DNA of 27,569 nucleotides from JBDKGD01 sp964645125 (GTDB taxonomy: Bacteria; Patescibacteriota; Minisyncoccia; UBA6257; 2-01-FULL-56-20), in assembly GCA_964645125.1 (NCBI GenBank), contig CAZXZC010000007.1, positions 1 to 27,569 on the forward strand, in the 5' to 3' direction. Both the position numbers and the translations under genes were made by a program. This document shows positions 15,814 through 22,730 of the stretch, piece after piece. The notes beneath the pieces are model-generated. The model saw nothing but the letters and a program-made list of their open reading frames with translations. It was not told where the DNA came from and made no database searches. Each line of letters starts with the position of its first letter. Positions within the stretch are counted from its first letter, which is position 1.

Positions 15814-16698
15814 ATGAACTTTTTAAAAAAAATTTTTTTTGCGGGCATGGTTTTCAGTGTGTGGTTTTTTTTGTTCGCGCCTCTTGCGCACGCGACTACC
15901 AATATTAGTAATGCTTCCGGTGAGTATTGGGGGTGGAATGATGTTGTTGGGTGGATTCGATTTAATACTGCAAGTGATGGGTTGAGTGTTACGGTAACTA
16001 ATACGAAAATTCAGGGATATGCCACTTCTACTTCTGGTGACGTGTCTTTGGATTGCGGCACTACTTCTATTGGAGATATTTGCGCGGGAGCAGTTGATTA
16101 TAAGGTTTCTAACGATGGTTCTGGTAATTTGTCGGGCTACGCGTGGAATGATGTGTATGGATGGATTAGCTTTGACTGTCACAACACCAACGGGTGCAGT
16201 ACTTCTTCATACCAGGTTACAATTGATTCTAATGGCAATTTTCAGGGCTACGCGTGGAATGATGTGATTGGTTGGATTAGTTTTAATTGTGCTAATACTA
16301 CTTCATGCGCAACATCTGATTACAAGGTAAAAACAAGTTGGGTACCTACTGCTACGACCGGAACTCTTACGTCGGTTGTATTTGATACTGGAGTAACGCA
16401 CGGGGCCGCATTGTATTCAATTACCTGGCAGGGGACGAAGCCAACTGGTACACATGTGCGGTTTCAACTGGCGACGTCGAACGATTCTGCTGGTCCATGG
16501 AATTTTATTGGCCCTGATGGCACTTCTGATACGTATTATCCTCAAGATACTACCTTAGGACCATCGGATATTATTCCGCTGGCTTATAATCTGCACAATG
16601 ATTATCGCTATTTCCGTTACCGTGTCACGTTGTTTTCGGATAGTATTTCATCGGTCGCGCCAACTGTTACTAGCATCAGTGTCCATTGGGGACATTAA
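15814..16698 (+). CDS. Secreted GW-repeat protein (GYAWND..GWISF repeats)
   Basis: 294 residues from ATG 15814, 8 nt after the previous stop. Signal peptide: KK, then FFAGMVFSVWFFLFAPL, cleavage probably after AHA. Three copies of an aromatic motif follow: GEYWGWNDVVGWIRF (36-50), GYAWNDVYGWISFDC (108-122) and GYAWNDVIGWISFNC (145-159). Copies two and three are 37 residues apart and near-identical at DNA level. Repeats of the type G-Y-A-W-x-x-x-x-G-W-I are frequent in exported proteins of Parcubacteria; their role is not established. The C-terminal half is a beta-rich domain (GTKPTGTHVRFQLATS then YFRYRVTLFS), possibly carbohydrate- or surface-binding. It is embedded between two pilin-like genes, so probably part of the pilus or cell surface. 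Confidence 0.86.
   Translation: MNFLKKIFFAGMVFSVWFFLFAPLAHATTNISNASGEYWGWNDVVGWIRFNTASDGLSVTVTNTKIQGYATSTSGDVSLDCGTTSIGDICAGAVDYKVSNDGSGNLSGYAWNDVYGWISFDCHNTNGCSTSSYQVTIDSNGNFQGYAWNDVIGWISFNCANTTSCATSDYKVKTSWVPTATTGTLTSVVFDTGVTHGAALYSITWQGTKPTGTHVRFQLATSNDSAGPWNFIGPDGTSDTYYPQDTTLGPSDIIPLAYNLHNDYRYFRYRVTLFSDSISSVAPTVTSISVHWGH
16135..16299 (+). repeat. Internal tandem repeat coding GYAWNDVxGWISF
   Basis: Two copies (starting 16135 and 16246, spacing 111 nt = 37 codons) share GGCTACGCGTGGAATGATGT exactly and code for almost the same 15 residues. A diverged third copy begins at about 15919. Confidence 0.8.
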
Positions 16699-16708
16699 AT
16701 TAGCTCTT

Positions 16709-17185
16709 ATGTATATTCCTTTGCTGTACAATAAAAGAAGAGTGCGTTATTTTTCAAGAAATATTGCTCGTTCTGTTTGCATCCGTGTTTTAGGACGGGA
16801 GGGACAGGCTGCGCTATCGTTCACTTTGGGTCTTGGAGGTATTATCATTATTGTTGCTCTGTTGTTGACGGTATATGGACTTACCTTTCTTTCGAGTTCT
16901 TATGGCGCGCAGCTTTCTACTCGTGCTTCGTATGCGGTTTCATCTGCAGCGCGTGATGCGTTTTTGCAGCTTGCTCGAAGTGGTGATGCGGTATCGTCAA
17001 GCTATACCACTCTGGTGGGGTCTGATGCGGTGTATGTTACCATTCAATCTGATACTCCCGCGCACCATCAATTTACTATAACTGCAACAGCAACGGTTGT
17101 TGCGTATACTCGCACTGCTACTGCTATTGCTGCTGTTGATGCTACTACTGGTGAGTTTTCACTCGTTTCTCTTTCAGTACCATGA
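16709..17185 (+). CDS. Pilin-like G|Q protein without Glu5
   Basis: 158 residues from ATG 16709; the frame is open further upstream inside the previous gene. A basic 32-residue leader ends in GREG|QAALSFTLGLGG, followed by IIIIVALLLTVYGLTFL. The Gly-Gln junction matches the other G|Q prepilins here, but position +5 is Ser. After the helix, STRASYAVSSAARDAFLQL resembles the conserved region behind pilin N-terminal helices. The rest is a small Ser/Thr/Ala-rich domain. It could be a minor pilin or a TadE-like pseudopilin; I cannot decide from sequence alone. Its TGA stop overlaps the ATG of the pilMN gene (ATGA, 17182-17185), implying coupled translation. Confidence 0.7.
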   Translation: MYIPLLYNKRRVRYFSRNIARSVCIRVLGREGQAALSFTLGLGGIIIIVALLLTVYGLTFLSSSYGAQLSTRASYAVSSAARDAFLQLARSGDAVSSSYTTLVGSDAVYVTIQSDTPAHHQFTITATATVVAYTRTATAIAAVDATTGEFSLVSLSVP

Positions 17186-18678
17186 CCATTCAATCGACAA
17201 TTCAAAATATTTTAAAAATTCTTCGCCTTCATGATGTTTCGGCTGGGCTTGAAGTGTCTGATGCTGCTTTACGATATGTTGTACCGGCGGGTGCTAGCTG
17301 GACGACTCTCGTGGTTGCTCTTGAGCATGGAGTTATGGAGCATGGAATGATTCGTGATATGCAGGCGTATAGTCGGTCATTGCAGACTCTTCATGGGTTA
17401 ATTGTTAAAACTGCCGCTGCAAAGCGACTTCCTGTGGTTGTTTGTTTGTCTACCTATCCCGTATACAGCCAAATTATTAAGGTACCGCTTTTAAATGCTG
17501 CTGATTTGAGTCAGGCGATTGCGCTTAATATTGCTATGCTTACGCCAAAAGACCGCGAGGTGTACGCAAGCCATCAAATTGTTGCCACAAACGAACAAGA
17601 GGGTTTTGTTGAAAGCCTTGTGGCATTTATTGATCAGTCGGTGATTCAGCAGCATACTACTGCGTTATTGGCCGCTGGTTTTTTGCCTACCGCTGTTGAA
17701 TGGCAAGCGTATTCCTTGGCTCGATTTCTTACGAAAACTCTTGTTTCTGACCCACAGATTCTTGCTGGTGTATCTGCGGTACTGACCGTTGATGACGTGG
17801 GAATTCGAGCGGCACTTATTCGAGGGGGGATGTTGTATTTTGACTATCGGGTATCTTGGCATGATGTCGCGCGTACTGCTCCAGTTGTTACTCGTGAAAT
17901 GGTTACCTCTGCCGTGCAAGATGTGGTGACTCGTCTGGTGCGTTATAGTCAGCAGCATTTAGCTATTTCATCATTGACGCATATTTATGTGAACGCTCCT
18001 ACTGTTGCTGATCTTGTTCAGGGTGCTGTTGCGCAAACTACACAGGTCCCTTCGAGTTTATTTGTGGATGAACGTATTGGTTTGGATGCGAGCGTCTATG
18101 CTTGTGGAGCAAGTCTTCGCGATACAACACAAGATTCGCAGATTAATCTTATTGGGAAACAATTTCTCTCTGATGTACGCACTGTTACACTTATTAATTT
18201 TTTGCATTTGTGGCAGGTTGTTACGCCAATACTTTTAGCGCTACTCCTTCTTGTTGGTATGGCGCAAGATATTTATACTTTACAAAAAAAGAACCAGCTT
18301 CGTCTGGAGTTTACGAGTACACATAATCCCGAATTGTATGCGCAACTACAGGCGTATATTCTTCAGACAAAAAAATTTAATACTCTTGTTGACACTGCGG
18401 TAGCGGCTGGCGTGACTACTCCTAAAAAATCACCGCTTCTTGATGCTTTTCTTCGTGTTGCGAGCACTGCTCGCATCACTGTTGTTTCTTATGTGGTAAG
18501 TGGAGAGAGTGTGACGGTGCAAGCAACTGCGCGCACGCAAGACGAGGCTGTTGCGCTTGAGCGCCTACTCCGCGAGAATTCTCAGTTTTCTGGTGTAACT
18601 GTTCCGTTGAGTTCTATCCGAGCTATGCCATCGGGCGTTTCGTTCACTGTTTCCTTTTCGAGCGCTTCTAAGCAGTAG
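17182..18678 (+). CDS. pilM: PilM-PilN fusion (GspL-like) pilus assembly protein
   Basis: 498 residues. Residues 1 to about 335 look like PilM, the actin/FtsA-fold cytoplasmic protein: GLEVSDAALRYV opens the first subdomain and a second repeat starts near AVLTVDDVGIRAALIRGG, the position of the second phosphate-binding strand pair. One membrane segment follows at about 344-364 (VVTPILLALLLLVGMAQ), then a PilN-like part: a helical region (LQKKNQLRLEFTST) and a ferredoxin-like end (RITVVSYVVSGESVTVQA, then LERLLRENSQFSGVTV). In most pilus systems PilM and PilN are separate; GspL of type II secretion has this same single-chain order. It links PilB in the cytoplasm to the envelope part of the machine. 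Its last 97 nt overlap pth on the other strand. Confidence 0.82.
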   Translation: MTIQSTIQNILKILRLHDVSAGLEVSDAALRYVVPAGASWTTLVVALEHGVMEHGMIRDMQAYSRSLQTLHGLIVKTAAAKRLPVVVCLSTYPVYSQIIKVPLLNAADLSQAIALNIAMLTPKDREVYASHQIVATNEQEGFVESLVAFIDQSVIQQHTTALLAAGFLPTAVEWQAYSLARFLTKTLVSDPQILAGVSAVLTVDDVGIRAALIRGGMLYFDYRVSWHDVARTAPVVTREMVTSAVQDVVTRLVRYSQQHLAISSLTHIYVNAPTVADLVQGAVAQTTQVPSSLFVDERIGLDASVYACGASLRDTTQDSQINLIGKQFLSDVRTVTLINFLHLWQVVTPILLALLLLVGMAQDIYTLQKKNQLRLEFTSTHNPELYAQLQAYILQTKKFNTLVDTAVAAGVTTPKKSPLLDAFLRVASTARITVVSYVVSGESVTVQATARTQDEAVALERLLRENSQFSGVTVPLSSIRAMPSGVSFTVSFSSASKQ

Positions 18679-19172
18679 CGGAATGTTTCATAGAGTTGTT
18701 TGAGTGCTTGTGTGGTTATGGATGAGAGCACGAATTCGCTCGCTTTTTTTCGTGGAACATCTGCAGTGGTTTTTTCTCGAATACCAATACGAATTCGATA
18801 AAATGATTGGGTGTGTAGGTGGGTAATAATTGATTCGATGCCATGGTGCCCTGCTGCTCCTTTTTCGAATGAAAGCTTCCAGTCTCCTCTGTACATGTCT
18901 GAATCGTCGTGGGCAATTACCAGCGCTTCTGGGGGAATATCAAAGTATTCGCTGGCTGCTTTGACGGCTTCGCCCGATAGGTTCATAGCTACTTCTGGGT
19001 ATGCAAAAATTCCTTCTTCTGTTTTGCAATACGCGAAGTTTCGTAGGTTTTTAAAGCCCGTACATCCTTTTTGGGCTGCCATCCATTCAACAAAGAGCCT
19101 GCCCGCGTTGTGGTAGGTGGTGTGGTATTTTTCTTCGGGATTTCCAAGTCCTACAATTAGCTTGAAACGCAT
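18582..19172 (-). CDS. pth: Peptidyl-tRNA hydrolase
   Basis: 196 residues, normal family length. It frees tRNA from peptidyl-tRNA dropped by ribosomes. Seen: KLIVGLGNP with N11, TYHNAG with catalytic H21, MNLSGEAV with M63-N64, and HDDSD with D89, matching the known N10, H20, M67-N68 and D93 of the E. coli enzyme. At the place of N114 the sequence reads AGHHGIES, so this Asn is replaced by H110. The start is ATG at 19172, with a -10 box 8 nt upstream. It is the only minus-strand gene in the window. Its 3' end overlaps the pilMN gene tail-to-tail and its promoter faces lepB. Confidence 0.95.
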   Translation of the reverse strand: MRFKLIVGLGNPEEKYHTTYHNAGRLFVEWMAAQKGCTGFKNLRNFAYCKTEEGIFAYPEVAMNLSGEAVKAASEYFDIPPEALVIAHDDSDMYRGDWKLSFEKGAAGHHGIESIITHLHTQSFYRIRIGIREKTTADVPRKKASEFVLSSITTQALKQLYETFRYCLEALEKETVNETPDGIARIELNGTVTPEN

Positions 19173-19180
19173 ATGGTGAT

Positions 19181-19186
19181 ACTATA
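19181..19186 (-). promoter_or_regulatory. -10 box of pth, near-leaderless
   Basis: TATAGT on the minus strand ends 8 nt before the pth ATG (19172), giving a leader of about 2 nt. Confidence 0.5.
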
Positions 19187-19190
19187 CAAT
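19183..19190 (+). promoter_or_regulatory. Possible -10 of lepB, overlapping the pth -10
   Basis: TATACA (19183-19188) or TACAAT (19185-19190) could serve lepB at 19237 with a leader of about 40 nt. It shares bases with the opposite-strand pth -10 box. Confidence 0.35.
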
Positions 19191-19236
19191 AAACCCATTC
19201 GGCGTGGGAGTGCATGTATTTTCCCGCTCGTTTTTT

Positions 19237-19800
19237 ATGATTCGAAAATTTTTTGTATCAGCACTTGAAATATTTGAGATCGCGGCTATTACCATTGGCG
19301 CTGTTTTTGTTATCCGTACTTTTTTGGTGCAGCCGTTTTTGGTGAGCGGGGAAAGCATGAAGCCTAATTTTTCTGACGGTGATTATTTGATTATCGATGA
19401 GTTATCGTATCATTTCCGTCAGCCGGCACGAGGGGATGTGATTGTGTTTAAATATCCCAACGATCAAACTACTTATTTTGTGAAACGTATTATCGCATTG
19501 CCTGGTGAGCGTGTAAAAATTGAAGACAATGCGGTGACGATTTACAATGCTGACCACCCTGATGGCGTGGTGCTTGTTGAGAGTTATTTACCAAAAGGAA
19601 CCGTTACCAATCGTGATGGACAGTATACTGTAGGGCAGGGAGAATATTTTGTAATGGGGGATAATCGTTTGTATAGCTATGATTCACGAAGTTGGGGAAT
19701 GCTTAAAACTGATTTGGTTGTTGGCTTGGTTCGTTTTCGACTGTGGCCCCTTACTCATGCGGCAGTGTTTACCCATAATCTTCAACTATTACCTTCATGA
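19237..19800 (+). CDS. lepB: Signal peptidase I
   Basis: 187 residues from ATG 19237; an in-frame GTG at 19204 adds 11 residues without a helix-like feature and is less likely. One N-terminal membrane segment (IAAITIGAVFVIRTFLV) anchors the enzyme. The catalytic serine is S40 in SGESMKP and the lysine is K83 in VKRIIALPGE; box E is present as MGDNRLYSYDSRSWG. The enzyme removes signal peptides of exported proteins, so it should process the secreted Ig and GW-repeat proteins of this window (prepilins go to PilD). The TGA stop overlaps the hisS ATG (ATGA). Confidence 0.96.
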   Translation: MIRKFFVSALEIFEIAAITIGAVFVIRTFLVQPFLVSGESMKPNFSDGDYLIIDELSYHFRQPARGDVIVFKYPNDQTTYFVKRIIALPGERVKIEDNAVTIYNADHPDGVVLVESYLPKGTVTNRDGQYTVGQGEYFVMGDNRLYSYDSRSWGMLKTDLVVGLVRFRLWPLTHAAVFTHNLQLLPS

Positions 19801-21110
19801 CACCAGTAAAAATAGATAGTGTTCCAAAAGAAAAAGCTCCTCAGTCCGTGAAGGGCATGCACGATGTTACCCCCCCGCAACAGGAGGTATGGGATGCTGT
19901 GCGTACCGCGGTTTCACTGTGCGCGCATAATTATTCGTTTTCTCGCATCGATACGCCTTTTTTGGAGCATGTGAAGGTGTTTGAAAAGAGTTTGGGTGTA
20001 GATAGTGATGTAATAGAAAAAGAGATGTATATTCTTACCACAAAAGGTGGTGATGTGCTGGCGCTTCGACCAGAAGGAACTGCGGGGGTTGTGCGAGCCT
20101 ATTTGGAAAATGGATTGAGTCGATTGGGTTCACCTCAGAAGTTGTACTATGAGGGTCCAATGTTTCGCCATGAAAGTCCTCAGGCGGGGAGGCTTCGGCA
20201 GTTTACCCAGGCGGGGTTTGAGATTATTGGCGGAGTGAACGATCCTTTGTATGATGCGCAAATTATTCTGATTGCCGCGCGTATTTTTGATGCTTTAAAA
20301 ATTAAACACATTCAGCTTCACGTGAATTCGATTGGGTGCCGTGTCTGTCGGCCAATTTATAAAAAACAGCTTATTGCTTATTATAAACCGCTTGAGTCGC
20401 AGTTATGCGAAGATTGCGTGCGTCGGTTGAAAACAAATCCACTTCGTCTTTTGGATTGCAAAAAGCAGCAGTGCCAGAAATTGAAAGCAGACGCGCCAAA
20501 TATTTTAGATAAATTGTGTGTTACGTGTAGTCAGCACTTTAAGGAGGTTTTAGAGTATCTCGATGAGCTTGGTATCGCTTATACGCTTTCTCCGCATTTG
20601 GTGCGTGGGCTTGATTACTACAGCAAAACAGTGTTTGAGTTTCTGACGACTGAAAAAACCGGTGTAGAGATTGGGGCTGTGGCGTCTGGTGGGCGATATG
20701 ATTATTTGGCAGAGATGATGGGTGGCAAGTCTACTCCCGCAGTTGGTTTTGCAGTTGGTTTTGAGCGGGTTATTGAGATTATGAAGGCCCAGCAGGTGGT
20801 GTTGCCTCAAAAGCAGGTGAAGCGTGTGTTTGTGGCGCATGCTGGTGAGTTGGCTAAGAAGAAAGCTTTAAAGATTATTGAAGATTTGCAGAAGGCAGGA
20901 GTTTCTTGCGCGGAGAGTTTAGCTCGGGAGTCATTAGCCGCACAGCTTAAGGTGGCTAATAAAGAAGGAGCTACTCTGGCTGTTATTGTGGGTCAAAAGG
21001 AGATATATGAGGAATCGGTTATTATTCGCAATCTGGCTCTTGGCTTGCAAGAAACGTTTCCTTTGCATAGAATGGTCGAGGAAATAAAAAAGCGCCTAAA
21101 AGGGGCGTAA
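19797..21110 (+). CDS. hisS: Histidyl-tRNA synthetase
   Basis: 437 residues. Class II synthetase signs in order: SVKGMHDVTPP at the N-terminus (the family's KG-x-x-D), RPEGTAGVVRAYLE, motif 2 MFRHESPQAGRLRQFTQAGFE, the His-binding LVRGLDYYSKTVFEF, motif 3 AVGFAVGFER, and an anticodon-binding C-terminal domain (about 340-435). The Cys pairs between 180 and 245 (IGCRVCRP, LCEDCVRRL, LDCKKQQC, LCVTC) occur in many bacterial HisRS and may bind metal. Translation is coupled to lepB by the ATGA overlap. No frameshift or missing motif. Confidence 0.96.
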   Translation: MTPVKIDSVPKEKAPQSVKGMHDVTPPQQEVWDAVRTAVSLCAHNYSFSRIDTPFLEHVKVFEKSLGVDSDVIEKEMYILTTKGGDVLALRPEGTAGVVRAYLENGLSRLGSPQKLYYEGPMFRHESPQAGRLRQFTQAGFEIIGGVNDPLYDAQIILIAARIFDALKIKHIQLHVNSIGCRVCRPIYKKQLIAYYKPLESQLCEDCVRRLKTNPLRLLDCKKQQCQKLKADAPNILDKLCVTCSQHFKEVLEYLDELGIAYTLSPHLVRGLDYYSKTVFEFLTTEKTGVEIGAVASGGRYDYLAEMMGGKSTPAVGFAVGFERVIEIMKAQQVVLPQKQVKRVFVAHAGELAKKKALKIIEDLQKAGVSCAESLARESLAAQLKVANKEGATLAVIVGQKEIYEESVIIRNLALGLQETFPLHRMVEEIKKRLKGA

Positions 21111-21121
21111 ATACTGTTTTT

Positions 21122-21550
21122 ATGGCCGAAACCTGTATATTTTGCGCTATAACGGCTGGTTCTATACCTGCGTATGTAGTGGCAAAAAATACTGGTGCGA
21201 TTGCCTTTTTGGACGTTGCTCCAATCGCTCCGGCTCATTGTGTGGTTGTTCCGACAAGCCACCGGCAGTTTGTAGATGATCTTTCGCAGGAAGAGGTGTG
21301 TGATGTGTTTATGCTTGTGCAGCGCGTTGCGCGCGCGGCAAAACGGGCTGTTGATGCTGATGCTGCGACTATTGCCATTAACGATGGCGTGGCCGCAGGA
21401 CAAGCAATACCGCATGTCCATGTACACATTATCCCTCGTTTTACTGGCGATGGCGGCACTTCGGTGCACTCGATCGTCAAAAATCCTCCCGATCGTCCCC
21501 TTGGTGAATTTGTCGAAGAAATAAAAAAATATTTGGATTCATTTATTTAG
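21122..21550 (+). CDS. HIT-family nucleotide-binding protein
   Basis: 142 residues. The histidine triad PHVHVHIIPR gives H98, H100 and H102, preceded by the usual CIFCAI zinc site at residues 5-10 and a DVAPIAPAHCVVVP segment. The HIT family hydrolyses nucleoside phosphoramidates or dinucleoside polyphosphates (HINT/Fhit-like). The N-terminal Cys pair and the length match the widespread HINT-like bacterial form. It starts 11 nt after hisS, without SD but with a T-run before the ATG, so probably co-transcribed. Confidence 0.94.
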   Translation: MAETCIFCAITAGSIPAYVVAKNTGAIAFLDVAPIAPAHCVVVPTSHRQFVDDLSQEEVCDVFMLVQRVARAAKRAVDADAATIAINDGVAAGQAIPHVHVHIIPRFTGDGGTSVHSIVKNPPDRPLGEFVEEIKKYLDSFI

Positions 21551-21551
21551 A

Positions 21552-21761
21552 ATGATTGAAGTAAAAAAACGCGAAGGCGAACAAGCAAGTGCATTGATGT
21601 TTCGGTTTACTCGCAAGGTAAAGCGAAGCGGCGTACTCAAGGAGGTAAACTCCCGCCGATTTCGTGACCGCGCGGTAAGTCGTGTGAAGCGTCGTCTTTC
21701 CGCAATCTATAAATCAGATAAGAAGCAAGAATTGCTTCGAACGAAACAATTGGGCAACTAG
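21552..21761 (+). CDS. rpsU: Ribosomal protein bS21
   Basis: 69 residues, with IEVKKREGEQASALMFRF and SGVLKEVNSRRFRDRA matching the bS21 core; the tail is Lys/Arg-rich as usual. bS21 sits on the 30S platform near the anti-Shine-Dalgarno end of 16S rRNA. It starts 1 nt after the HIT stop codon. Because many genes here lack an SD, presence of bS21 is of interest, though it is near-universal outside a few phyla. Confidence 0.94.
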   Translation: MIEVKKREGEQASALMFRFTRKVKRSGVLKEVNSRRFRDRAVSRVKRRLSAIYKSDKKQELLRTKQLGN

Positions 21762-21763
21762 TG

Positions 21764-21769
21764 TATCAT
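21764..21769 (+). promoter_or_regulatory. -10-like box before yqeY, predicted leaderless
   Basis: TATCAT ends 6 nt before ATG 21776; the usual start point would be the A of the ATG. Weaker match than TATACT. Confidence 0.4.
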
Positions 21770-21775
21770 TAGTGT

Positions 21776-22228
21776 ATGTCACTTTATACGACTATTCAGA
21801 ATGATGTAAAAACCGCTATGAAGGCGGGCGATTCAGTGCGTGTTGGTGTTTTGCGATTTGTGTTGGCGGCTTTGAATGCTCGCAAAAAAGAGCATGAGCT
21901 GGCGGGGAACATGGATGAGCTTTCTGACGGACAAGCGCAGGAGGTACTTACAAAGGAAGTGAAGCGTCGACGCGAGTCAATTAGTATGTATGCAAGCGCG
22001 AATCGACAAGATTTGGTGGATGATGAAACTGCGCAACTTCAAGTCATTGAAGCGTACCTTCCAAAAGGACTTTCATCAGATGAGGTGGCTTTGATTGTTG
22101 ACGAGGTGATTGCACAGGCAAACCCTAAGGAATTTCCTGTTGTGGTCAAGGCTGTTATGGCGCGGATTGCTGGTCGGGCTGATGGTAAAATGGTCTCTGA
22201 AATGATCAAACATAAACTTGGCGTTTAA
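21776..22228 (+). CDS. yqeY: YqeY/GatB-like domain protein
   Basis: 150 residues of the GatB/YqeY helical domain: LYTTIQNDVKTAMKAGDSVRVGVLRFVLAAL (two parts: helix 1 and the RVGVLR segment), then KEVKRRRESISMYASANRQDL and YLPKGLSSDEV, a typical YqeY signature. The domain is the tRNA-binding tail of GatB, but free-standing YqeY has no well-defined role; it often sits beside rpsU, as here. The stop is followed by ybeY after 28 nt. Confidence 0.93.
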   Translation: MSLYTTIQNDVKTAMKAGDSVRVGVLRFVLAALNARKKEHELAGNMDELSDGQAQEVLTKEVKRRRESISMYASANRQDLVDDETAQLQVIEAYLPKGLSSDEVALIVDEVIAQANPKEFPVVVKAVMARIAGRADGKMVSEMIKHKLGV

Positions 22229-22256
22229 GACGCACGGGTTTTTGTATGGTACTCAT

Positions 22257-22730
22257 ATGACTCGGATTCAATCGACCTCACGGCGAGCGTATGAAAAAAA
22301 ATTGCAGGCTTTGGTGCCTGCAATTTTGCGTTTTTTGCGTAAAAAAAATAGTACTGTTACGGTTACGCTCCTTTCGGATGCGCGCATGCGTTTTTTAGAA
22401 AAAAAATACATGCATAAAGAAAAAAAAATCGTGAACGTTCTTTCATTTAAAAATCCTGATGGATTTCCGCATCCTGAAACAAAGCAAGTGGTACTTGGTG
22501 ATGTATTTATTAATTGGGATATTCATGTGCGTGAGAAAGCGCGTATGAAATTTTTGTTAGTACATGGAATTTTGCACATTCTCGGCTATCGTCACGGAAA
22601 AAAACGTGATACTATAGTAATGCAAAAACTTGAAGCGCAATTATGCCGTCACATTTCATTACCGGTATCGATATTGGAACCTCGGCTATTAAAGCCGTCG
22701 TTGCGGCGCGTGGAGCGTCGGGCAAGTTAA
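22257..22730 (+). CDS. ybeY: YbeY endoribonuclease
   Basis: 157 residues from ATG 22257; a TTG at 22218 is too close to the yqeY stop. YbeY is a zinc-dependent RNase involved in 16S rRNA 3' end processing and ribosome quality control. The zinc motif is HGILHILGYRH (H103, H107, H113); the family's common GYDH is GYRH here. NVLSFKNPDG matches the usual NVLSFp. After residue 128 a basic tail of about 29 residues (VSILEPRLLKP, SLRRVERRAS) continues beyond the usual family end and is coded in the region that overlaps ftsA by 88 nt. The tail may be a by-product of that overlap. Confidence 0.92.
   Translation: MTRIQSTSRRAYEKKLQALVPAILRFLRKKNSTVTVTLLSDARMRFLEKKYMHKEKKIVNVLSFKNPDGFPHPETKQVVLGDVFINWDIHVREKARMKFLLVHGILHILGYRHGKKRDTIVMQKLEAQLCRHISLPVSILEPRLLKPSLRRVERRAS

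Noticed and set aside
21091..21121. GCGCC...GGGGC hairpin at the end of hisS as terminator
   Set aside because: The stem is only 4 bp and the T-run is separated from it; the HIT gene starts at once after it.
20993..21469. 158-codon minus-strand open frame over hisS and the HIT gene
   Set aside because: Antisense of two well-supported genes; no conserved pattern.
22218..22259. GCGTTTAAGACGC hairpin after yqeY as terminator
   Set aside because: The stem is 4 bp and the T-run is short; read-through into ybeY is more likely.
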